This document shows positions 28,972-36,203 of a stretch of 36,203 nt of DNA, piece by piece. The stretch covers positions 1-36,203 of the forward strand of contig CAJAVE010000376.1 in assembly GCA_903945325.1 (NCBI GenBank). Direction: 5' to 3'. Position 1 is the first letter of the stretch. Every line of letters begins with the position of its first letter. The notes under the pieces are model-generated. The model saw nothing but the letters and a program-made list of their open reading frames with translations, was not told the DNA's origin and did no database searches. The position numbers and the translations under genes are program-made. The stretch is from an uncultured beta proteobacterium. Its GTDB lineage: Bacteria > Pseudomonadota > Gammaproteobacteria > Burkholderiales > Burkholderiaceae_C.

Positions 28972-30987
28972 CTACTTGAGCCATACAAAATACGTCATGA
29001 GTACAAAAATACCCAAGATCATCACCAATGCATAGTGGTACAGGAAACCCGTCTGTACTTTACGCACGGCTCCCGAGACCAAACCCACCAATTTCCAGGA
29101 ACCATTCACCAAGGCACCGTCAATGATGGCTTGGTCCCCGCCCTTCCACAAACCAGTTCCCAGCGCACGTGCGCCACGAGCCAGAACGTTTTCGTTGAAC
29201 CAGTCAAGGTAGTACTTGTTCTCGAGCAAATTGAAAATCGGCATGACGGAACGCTTGATAGCAGCAGGCAGCGCCGGGTTGATCATGTACATGTAATACG
29301 AGCTTGCCACTCCGGCAATTGCCAACCAAAGTGGCAAGGTGCTGATGGAGTGCAACGCCATGGCAGCTGGGCCATGGAACATCTCGCGCAGCTCAGCCAT
29401 TGCGCCATGTTTGGCGGCGTCCACAAAAATCGCGTCCTTGAAGAAGTCGCCGAAAAGCATCGGGCCAATGGTGACAAAGCCTATAAAAACAGACGGAATA
29501 GCCAGCAAGACCAACGGCACCCAGACTACCCAGGGTGACTCATGCGGAACGTGAGCATGAGCGTGCCCGTGACCATGGTCATCATGATGTGCATCGGGGT
29601 TTTGGTCAAAACGCTCTTTTCCGTGAAACACCAAGAAGTACATCCGGAACGAGTAGAAGGCTGTAACAAACACGCCAGCAAGCACGGCAAAGTTCGCAAA
29701 ACCAGCACCTGGAAGGTGACTGCCATGAACAGCTTCGATGATGCTGTCCTTAGAGTAGAAACCTGAGAAAAACGGAGTTCCGATCAGCGCAAGAGACCCG
29801 AGCAAGGACGTGATCCAGGTAATCGGCATATACTTTCGCAGGCCGCCCATCCAGCGAATGTCCTGGTTGTGGTGAACGCCCATGATGACCGACCCCGCAG
29901 CAAGAAACAACAATGCTTTGAAGAACGCATGGGTCATCAGGTGAAAGACCGCCACGGAATACGCCGAAGCTCCGAGGGCAACAGTCATGTAGCCTAATTG
30001 GGACAAGGTTGAATACGCAACCACACGTTTGATGTCATTTTGAATAATGCCCAAAAAGCCCATGAAAAGTGCAGTAATGGAACCTATCACCAAAATAAAG
30101 CTTAAGGCCGTATCGCTTAGCTCAAACAATGGTGACATCCGCGCAACCATGAAAATACCGGCTGTGACCATGGTGGCAGCGTGGATGAGAGCGGATATAG
30201 GAGTGGGGCCCTCCATGGAGTCGGGCAACCACACATGCAGTGGGAACTGAGCTGACTTACCCATTGCACCAATAAAGAGACAGATGCAAATAACCGTGAT
30301 CAACATCCAATCGGTACCTGGAAGCGTAAGTGCAGCCAACTCAGTAGATTTTGCAAATGCCTCGACATAATTCAGCGTACCCGCATAAGAAGCAATGAGT
30401 CCTATGCCAAGTATGAATCCGAAATCGCCCACGCGATTCACCAGGAAGGCTTTCATATTGGCGAAAATCGCAGTCGGCTTGTTAAACCAGAATCCGATCA
30501 ACAAATAGGACACTAATCCGACTGCCTCCCAGCCGAAGAACAACTGCAGCATGTTATTGCTCATAACAAGCATCAACATCGAAAACGTAAACAAAGAAAT
30601 ATAGGAGAAAAAGCGGTTATATCCTTCGTCTTCCTGCATATAACCAATGGTGTATAAATGCACCATCAAAGACACGAAGGTCACCACACACATCATCATC
30701 GCTGTCAAACCATCGACCAGAAAACCAACCTCCATTTTCAAGTCGCCAACCACCATCCAGGTATAAAGCGTTTCATTGAATCGTGCACCATCGACTGCTA
30801 CCGAGATCAAAGTCATTACCGACACTACAAACGAAATCAACACGCCAGCAATAGTTAGCGAATGACTTGCTGTGCGGCCAATAACATTGCCACCAAATTT
30901 GGTGCCTAAAACACCTGACAACACCGAGCCCAATAATGGAGCAAGCGGAACAGCCAATAGGCTTGAAACTGAAAGGGTTTGACTCAT
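28972..30987 (-). CDS. nuoL: NADH-quinone oxidoreductase subunit L
   Basis: This 671-residue subunit is the distal antiporter-like proton pump of complex I, with the long lateral helix at its C-terminus. It shows IGAMGKSAQFPLHVWLPDSM and KRVVAYSTLSQLGYM. A His/Asp-rich loop near residues 455-480 (HHDDHGHGHAHAHVPHES) between helices is unusual in composition and could bind metal, although similar loops occur in related bacteria. It follows nuoK by 6 bp. Confidence 0.97.
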   Translation of the reverse strand: MSQTLSVSSLLAVPLAPLLGSVLSGVLGTKFGGNVIGRTASHSLTIAGVLISFVVSVMTLISVAVDGARFNETLYTWMVVGDLKMEVGFLVDGLTAMMMCVVTFVSLMVHLYTIGYMQEDEGYNRFFSYISLFTFSMLMLVMSNNMLQLFFGWEAVGLVSYLLIGFWFNKPTAIFANMKAFLVNRVGDFGFILGIGLIASYAGTLNYVEAFAKSTELAALTLPGTDWMLITVICICLFIGAMGKSAQFPLHVWLPDSMEGPTPISALIHAATMVTAGIFMVARMSPLFELSDTALSFILVIGSITALFMGFLGIIQNDIKRVVAYSTLSQLGYMTVALGASAYSVAVFHLMTHAFFKALLFLAAGSVIMGVHHNQDIRWMGGLRKYMPITWITSLLGSLALIGTPFFSGFYSKDSIIEAVHGSHLPGAGFANFAVLAGVFVTAFYSFRMYFLVFHGKERFDQNPDAHHDDHGHGHAHAHVPHESPWVVWVPLVLLAIPSVFIGFVTIGPMLFGDFFKDAIFVDAAKHGAMAELREMFHGPAAMALHSISTLPLWLAIAGVASSYYMYMINPALPAAIKRSVMPIFNLLENKYYLDWFNENVLARGARALGTGLWKGGDQAIIDGALVNGSWKLVGLVSGAVRKVQTGFLYHYALVMILGIFVLMTYFVWLK

Positions 30988-30993
30988 ATAATT

Positions 30994-31302
30994 TTAACCC
31001 TTGAGCGTGTTAAGACCATCCACGCTAATACTGGATCGATTGCGGAATATCAGTACCAAAATCGCCAGGCCAATTGCAGATTCTGCCGCAGCCACGGTCA
31101 ATATGAAAAACACAAATATTTGTCCATTCATGTCATGGAGGTAATGTGAAAACGCGACAAAATTGGTATTTACAGCCAACAGCATGAGCTCAATCGCCAT
31201 GAGCAGCACAATTAAATTGCGACGATTCAAAAATATGCCGACTACCGATAAAGCAAACAACATCGCACCCAATGATAAAAAGTGACCAAGCGTCAAAGTC
31301 AT
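30994..31302 (-). CDS. nuoK: NADH-quinone oxidoreductase subunit K
   Basis: The 102-residue protein has three membrane helices with the buried glutamates typical of NuoK ([15 protein letters not shown] and [13 protein letters not shown]). It forms part of the E-channel that carries conformational or proton coupling in complex I. Its start overlaps the nuoJ stop by 4 bp (ATGA). Confidence 0.96.
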   Translation of the reverse strand: MTLTLGHFLSLGAMLFALSVVGIFLNRRNLIVLLMAIELMLLAVNTNFVAFSHYLHDMNGQIFVFFILTVAAAESAIGLAILVLIFRNRSSISVDGLNTLKG

Positions 31303-31955
31303 GCTTTTGTCTCCACATTTGAGGCTACCGATGTCTGATCCGCAGCAGTACTTGTAGTCTCCATTTTCAGAACAGTCATACGATTGCGCGCTTTCACACG
31401 CACTTGATCGCTAGGATTCGTATGTTTTGTATCCTTGCGTGTACGCAAGGTCAGGGCAATCGCGGCAATCATCGCCACAAGCAAAATAGCAGTCGCAACT
31501 TCCAGTGGGTAGATGTATTGCGTATACATCAGGATACCTAATTCCCTGGTGTTTGAGGTTTGCAGCAAACCAGACGAGGCCACATTGACGCTATCAGCAC
31601 TATCCATAGTGCGGAAACCGCCCATTAACACTGCGACCATTTCCAGTGCGATGACTACTCCAACCAATGCAGCAAGTGGGAAATGGTTCCAAAATCCTAC
31701 GCGCAATCCTTCAACCTTCACATCAATCATCATGACTACAAAGAGGAACAACACCATCACCGCACCAACATATACCAACACCAACGCTATGGAGAGGAAT
31801 TCAGCCTTCAGCAGCATCCAGATCATTGCAGCCTGAAAAAAGGTTAACACCAAAAATAAGACAGCATGCACGGGATTACGTGCGGTGATCACGCGAAATG
31901 CAGCCAATAGCATAATCGTGGAAAACACGTAAAACATTCCGGTCGTGACACTCAT
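31299..31955 (-). CDS. nuoJ: NADH-quinone oxidoreductase subunit J
   Basis: The 218-residue membrane subunit has five helices and the NuoJ core ([35 protein letters not shown]). The hydrophilic C-terminal tail of about 45 residues (from [10 protein letters not shown]) is poorly conserved in the family. It lies between nuoI and nuoK. Confidence 0.95.
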   Translation of the reverse strand: MSVTTGMFYVFSTIMLLAAFRVITARNPVHAVLFLVLTFFQAAMIWMLLKAEFLSIALVLVYVGAVMVLFLFVVMMIDVKVEGLRVGFWNHFPLAALVGVVIALEMVAVLMGGFRTMDSADSVNVASSGLLQTSNTRELGILMYTQYIYPLEVATAILLVAMIAAIALTLRTRKDTKHTNPSDQVRVKARNRMTVLKMETTSTAADQTSVASNVETKA

Positions 31956-31980
31956 GATTTAGATTCTTTCTAGCCGCTTA

Positions 31981-32514
31981 TCAACGATATTTGGCATCTG
32001 CCAGCTTATTCGCTGCAATTTCATTTTCATACTTGTCACCCACTGCCAGGAGCATTTCCTTCGTGAAGTACAGGTCGCCTCGTTTATCGCCATGGTATTC
32101 AAGGATATGTGTTTCAACAATCGAATCGACCGGGCAACTTTCTTCGCAAAAGCCACAAAAAATACACTTGGTCAGGTCAATGTCATACCGTGTAGTACGC
32201 CGCGAACCATCATCCCGCACCTCAGACTCAATGGATATCGCTTGTGCAGGACAAATTGCCTCACACAATTTGCAAGCGATACACCGCTCTTCACCGTTTT
32301 CATAGCGACGAAGAGCGTGCAACCCCCGAAAGCGGGGAGACAAAGGCGTCTTCTCTTCAGGATACTGAAGCGTAATTTTGCCTCTGAAGGCATACTTACC
32401 CGTCAATAACATACCCTTCGCCAGTTCGATCAACAAGAAGCTGGACAGAAAATCCTTCAGCGAGAAGCCCGCCCCGGACGACCGCTCAACTGCATTTGAA
32501 GTTGTAGTAGACAT
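31981..32514 (-). CDS. nuoI: NADH-quinone oxidoreductase subunit I
   Basis: NuoI holds the two [4Fe-4S] clusters (N6a, N6b) that pass electrons toward the quinone site. Two ferredoxin motifs are visible: [12 protein letters not shown] and [12 protein letters not shown]. From the ATG at 32514 the protein has 177 residues, with a short non-conserved head ([17 protein letters not shown]) before the conserved core. A TTG two codons upstream is less likely. Confidence 0.96.
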   Translation of the reverse strand: MSTTTSNAVERSSGAGFSLKDFLSSFLLIELAKGMLLTGKYAFRGKITLQYPEEKTPLSPRFRGLHALRRYENGEERCIACKLCEAICPAQAISIESEVRDDGSRRTTRYDIDLTKCIFCGFCEESCPVDSIVETHILEYHGDKRGDLYFTKEMLLAVGDKYENEIAANKLADAKYR

Positions 32515-32526
32515 AAGCAACTCTAA

Positions 32527-33609
32527 TTACTTCCAAATGTTCCAAGGGGTCTGCATCCAAACGCCGACTACCACCAGCCATACCAAAGTAACAGGAATAA
32601 ATACCTTCCATCCCAAACGCATGATCTGGTCGTATCTAAAACGTGGAAATGTAACCCGTACCCAAATAAACACAGTCATCACAAAAAATGTTTTGATACC
32701 AAGCCAGATCCATCCAGGTATCCAGTTGGCAAATGCGCTATCAATGGGTGAAAGCCAGCCGCCAAAAAACATGATGGTAGCCAAAACAGATATTAGCCAG
32801 ATATTGGCGTACTCTGCCATTTGAAACATGGCCCAGGACATTCCAGAGTATTCAACCATGTGACCCGCCACAATCTCTGACTCACCTTCAATAACGTCAA
32901 AAGGAGTGCGGTTAGTTTCGGCAAGACCTGAAACAAAATATACGACTACGATAGGAAGCAGAGGTAACCAGTTCCACGATAAAAAGGAAAGCCCCATTTG
33001 CGTGAAATAACCCCGACCCTGTCCAGCAACAATATCCGTGAGATTCAGACTAGCGGACACCATCAACACGATCAGGAAGCAAAAACCCATTCCGATTTCA
33101 TAGCTAACCATCTGGGCAGAAGCTCGTAGCGCTCCAAGGAATGCGTACTTAGAATTCGACGCCCACCCAGAAATAATCACTCCATACACCTCCATTGAAG
33201 TGATGGCCATGAGGAACAATAGTCCGGCATTTAGATTGGCGGTAGCAATTTCAGGACCAAATGGAATGACTGCCCAAGCAGCAAGAGATGGCCCTACTGT
33301 TAGCACAGGACCAAGATAAAAGAGGACCTTATCTGCTGACGCCGGACGAACAATTTCCTTGGTCATCAACTTCAAGGCATCTGCTATGGGTTGCAGCAGC
33401 CCCCATGGGCCCACCCGATTAGGTCCCAACCGGATTTGTACCCAGCCCAATAACTTACGTTCCCAGAGGGTTGCGTAGGTCACAGCAGTCAATACAAGGA
33501 CCAACACTAGAGATACCTTCACGAGAGCCCAAATAGTTGGCCAAGCCAAAGAAGTCCACCACGAAGCATCAATAAGACCACGACCTAAAGCAAAAATGGC
33601 ATCGATCAT
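32527..33609 (-). CDS. nuoH: NADH-quinone oxidoreductase subunit H
   Basis: This 360-residue membrane subunit has eight helices and forms the quinone-binding cavity with NuoB, NuoD and NuoI. Family segments include [40 protein letters not shown] and the C-terminal [18 protein letters not shown]. The ATG overlaps the nuoG stop (ATGA). Confidence 0.97.
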   Translation of the reverse strand: MIDAIFALGRGLIDASWWTSLAWPTIWALVKVSLVLVLVLTAVTYATLWERKLLGWVQIRLGPNRVGPWGLLQPIADALKLMTKEIVRPASADKVLFYLGPVLTVGPSLAAWAVIPFGPEIATANLNAGLLFLMAITSMEVYGVIISGWASNSKYAFLGALRASAQMVSYEIGMGFCFLIVLMVSASLNLTDIVAGQGRGYFTQMGLSFLSWNWLPLLPIVVVYFVSGLAETNRTPFDVIEGESEIVAGHMVEYSGMSWAMFQMAEYANIWLISVLATIMFFGGWLSPIDSAFANWIPGWIWLGIKTFFVMTVFIWVRVTFPRFRYDQIMRLGWKVFIPVTLVWLVVVGVWMQTPWNIWK

Positions 33610-35744
33610 GCTGCAATCTCCTGCTTCCCAATTGCTCTGGCATCCGCAGTCAACTGGAGTGATGGAGCCCGGCGTACGATACCGTCCAATTGATAAATGT
33701 CAGCAACACAAGGGGTAACCGGCGAGTCAAACCCACTGGAAGACAATGAACAAGCATTGCTGAGGCGATTGGCAGGCGCATGATCAGGTACGACTCCACC
33801 GTTCGCGGCGTGAAGATGCGACAACACTTCCTGGGCAGAATTAAATTCGAAACCTGGCAAATTCAATATATTGGCCAAGGCGCGTAGGACCTTCCATGCT
33901 GGCCGTGCGTCACCCTGAGGCTTGACGACCGCATGAAAACTTTGTAAGCGACCTTCTGCGTTCACAAACGTACCGGGTGTCTCAGTAAAGGGGGCGATTG
34001 GCAACAATACATCGCTAAATGCCATGTTCGCCTTGAATGGGCTCAACGTGACCACCATTTCACATTGTCCTAAGGACTGAACAGCAGCACTGCCAGCAGC
34101 TGAATCGAACTCAGGCTCGTTGTTCAACAAGATCGTGGCCTTTAACCCACCGGACAACATCTGACCAGCATTCATCCCCCCCGTACCGGGCAGAGCACCG
34201 ACCAGCTGTGCTCCCACTGTGTTTGCTGCTTCTGAAAGATAGCCAACCACTGCACCAGTCTGGGCACCAATCCAATTGGACAATGCCAAAATATGTGATG
34301 CATGCGGATGGTGGGCCGCAGCATTTCCAAGTAGTATTGCCCTCCGCTCACCGGACATCATTGATTTGGCGATTTCCTTTGCAATATCTGTAGCCTGTCC
34401 TGAGATTGGAGCCGCAATACCCTTCTCCTGAGCAACAGCAAACGCAATGTTTGCCACAGCCTGCACCCAACCGGCAGAGGGCACAACACAAGAATGACGC
34501 AGCGGCATTGCCCAGTCCATCGCCCTTTCGCTCACAACACTAACTGCGCAGCCGACTCGAGTGGCCTGACGGATTCGCTGAGCAAAAAGCGGATGGTCTT
34601 TACGCAAATTCGAGCCGATCACCAATACACGTTGAAGCTGCGACAGTCCAGAAATTGGCATGCCCAAGAATCGAACCCCTTGCTGGGACTCCTCAAACTC
34701 AGCATTGCGAAGTCGGTAATCTATATTTTCACTACCCAGCCCTCTAACGAGAGAACCAGCCAAACACAACTCCTCCAGCGTGCTGTGTGGACTAACCAAT
34801 GCGCCAATAGAAGCAGCACCGTGATTTTTCCTTATGCTTTGCAACCCATGTGCAACATACTCTAGCGCTGTTTTCCAGTCCACTGACTTCCACTCACCGC
34901 CTTGTTTTAACATCGGTGTTGTCGATCTCTGGTCACTATTTAAGGCCTCGTAAGAGAACCGATCCCGATCAGCGATCCAACATTCATTGACAGCATCATT
35001 CTCTAACGGAACAACCCGCATCACCCGATCGTTCTTTACTTGCACAATTAGATTTGCACCTGTGGAATCGTGTGGACTGATTGACTTGCGGCGCGACAAC
35101 TCCCACGTTCTGGCGCTGTACCGGAATGGCTTGCTCGTCAGCGCACCCACGGGGCAGATATCAATCATGTTTCCAGAGAGTTCCGAGTCGACCGACTGCC
35201 CCAAAAAAGTCTCAATTTCCGCATGCTCGCCCCGATGCGACATGCCCAACTCCATGACCCCTGCGATTTCCTGCCCAAACCGAACACAACGCGTACAGTG
35301 AATGCACCGGCTCATCTCTTCCATGGAGACCAAGGGACCAATGTCCTTGTGAAACACAACACGCTTCTCTTCCTGGTACCTAGAAGAGGATCCTCCGTAA
35401 CCAACTGCCAAGTCCTGAAGCTGACATTCACCCCCCTGGTCGCAAATGGGGCAATCCAATGGGTGGTTAATCAGCAAAAACTCCATTACCGATTTTTGGG
35501 CCTTAACGGCCTTGTCGCTCTTTGTCCGAACGATCATTCCCTGCGTGACTGGCGTCGCACACGCCGGCATTGGCTTGGGCATTTTCTCGACATCGACCAA
35601 ACACATCCGGCAACTTGCCGCAATACTAAGCTTTTTGTGATAACAAAAATGCGGAATATAGGTGCCTGCTTTTTCGGCCGCATGCATGATCATGCTGCCT
35701 TCAACAATGTCAACCTTTTTGCCGTCGAGTTCGATTTCGATCAT
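33606..35744 (-). CDS. nuoG: NADH-quinone oxidoreductase subunit G
   Basis: The 712-residue peripheral-arm subunit carries several iron-sulfur clusters. The N-terminal [2Fe-2S] ligands lie in [15 protein letters not shown] and a later Cys; the His-coordinated cluster lies in [18 protein letters not shown]; and [4Fe-4S] ligands lie in [10 protein letters not shown] and the later DICPVG. The C-terminal half is the molybdopterin-oxidoreductase-like domain without an active cofactor site. It overlaps nuoH by 4 bp and follows nuoF by 12 bp. Confidence 0.97.
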   Translation of the reverse strand: MIEIELDGKKVDIVEGSMIMHAAEKAGTYIPHFCYHKKLSIAASCRMCLVDVEKMPKPMPACATPVTQGMIVRTKSDKAVKAQKSVMEFLLINHPLDCPICDQGGECQLQDLAVGYGGSSSRYQEEKRVVFHKDIGPLVSMEEMSRCIHCTRCVRFGQEIAGVMELGMSHRGEHAEIETFLGQSVDSELSGNMIDICPVGALTSKPFRYSARTWELSRRKSISPHDSTGANLIVQVKNDRVMRVVPLENDAVNECWIADRDRFSYEALNSDQRSTTPMLKQGGEWKSVDWKTALEYVAHGLQSIRKNHGAASIGALVSPHSTLEELCLAGSLVRGLGSENIDYRLRNAEFEESQQGVRFLGMPISGLSQLQRVLVIGSNLRKDHPLFAQRIRQATRVGCAVSVVSERAMDWAMPLRHSCVVPSAGWVQAVANIAFAVAQEKGIAAPISGQATDIAKEIAKSMMSGERRAILLGNAAAHHPHASHILALSNWIGAQTGAVVGYLSEAANTVGAQLVGALPGTGGMNAGQMLSGGLKATILLNNEPEFDSAAGSAAVQSLGQCEMVVTLSPFKANMAFSDVLLPIAPFTETPGTFVNAEGRLQSFHAVVKPQGDARPAWKVLRALANILNLPGFEFNSAQEVLSHLHAANGGVVPDHAPANRLSNACSLSSSGFDSPVTPCVADIYQLDGIVRRAPSLQLTADARAIGKQEIAA

Positions 35745-35756
35745 CTTGGGACTCGC

Positions 35757-36203
35757 TCAAACGTAAGCCGGGACCATGCAGGTCTTGTGCTCTACGTGGT
35801 ACTCAAATTCGTGTCTAAAGTGTTTGATCATGGCGCGCACGGGCATCGCCGCCGCATCGCCCAGTGCGCAGATCGTACGGCCCTGAATGTCCTCCGCGAC
35901 GCTGTCCAGCAAGTCCAGATCAGCGGGGCGTCCATGACCCTGTTCAATGCGGTCCACCACGCGCGACAACCATCCCGTGCCCTCACGGCAAGGTGTGCAT
36001 TGGCCACAGGACTCATGCATATAGAAGTAGCTCAAGCGCTGCAGACTCTTGACCATGCAGCGACTGTCATCAATCACGATCACCGCACCGGACCCGAGCA
36101 TGGACCCTGCCTTCGCAATCGAGTCATAGTCCATCGTGCAATCCATCATGACGGATGCTGGCAATATGGGTGACGATGAACCCCCAGGAATAACCGCCTT
36201 CAG
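35757..36203 (-). CDS. nuoF: NADH-quinone oxidoreductase subunit F (5' part outside window)
   Basis: Only the C-terminal 148 codons are inside the window; the frame is open to the right edge. The first residues, KAVIPGGSSSPILPA, are the typical NuoF interior, so the true start lies beyond 36203. The N3 [4Fe-4S] ligands are in ESCGQCTPCREGTGW and a later cysteine in GRTICALGDAA. NuoF carries FMN and the NADH site of complex I. Confidence 0.97.
   Translation of the reverse strand: MKAVIPGGSSSPILPASVMMDCTMDYDSIAKAGSMLGSGAVIVIDDSRCMVKSLQRLSYFYMHESCGQCTPCREGTGWLSRVVDRIEQGHGRPADLDLLDSVAEDIQGRTICALGDAAAMPVRAMIKHFRHEFEYHVEHKTCMVPAYV

Overview
The window reads as a chromosomal segment of a facultatively denitrifying betaproteobacterium, most likely a member of Burkholderiales/Comamonadaceae (Rhodoferax/Polaromonas-like). 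The grounds are the style of the nuo gene products, a DNR-type regulator beside a nirS/nap locus, and two copies of an intergenic repeat that I remember from Comamonadaceae genomes. The genus call is inference; no search was run.

Layout. (1) 1-4919, minus: the 5' part of a giant secreted repeat protein (DUF11-type modules plus two SdrD-B-like modules). It is open for 1639 codons and runs off the left edge. (2) 5181-7588, minus: a two-component system made of a sensor kinase with a fused periplasmic NMT1/THI5-like binding domain and an OmpR-type regulator. Between the regulator and the giant gene lie six tandem 10-bp repeats and one copy of the dispersed repeat. (3) 7589-8271: a gene-poor gap with the second, inverted copy of that repeat. 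(4) 8272-10457, plus: a PLP enzyme of the cysteine synthase/Cds1 type and a secreted CrtC/AttH-type lipocalin-like protein, overlapping as GTGCTGA. (5) 10480-12765, minus: a TonB-dependent receptor, divergent from nirS.

(6) 12985-21360, plus, is the metabolic core: nirS (cytochrome cd1 nitrite reductase), a tetraheme NapC/NirT cytochrome, an ethylbenzene-dehydrogenase-type haem-binding cytochrome, then napD-napA-napG-napH-napB. Quinol electrons could pass through NapGH and/or the tetraheme cytochrome to NapAB (nitrate to nitrite) and perhaps to NirS (nitrite to NO), all in the periplasm. Haem d1 biosynthesis genes and NO reductase are not in the window. On the minus strand immediately after lie a DNR/NNR-like regulator (21380-22078) and a cytochrome c551-type electron carrier (22205-22519).

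(7) 22748-25244, plus: an MsbA-type ABC exporter and two small unrecognised proteins that share a C-terminal motif. (8) 25281-36203, minus: a NUDIX hydrolase and the respiratory complex I genes nuoN-M-L-K-J-I-H-G, with nuoF cut by the right edge. No tRNA, rRNA, CRISPR array, transposase or integrase was seen.
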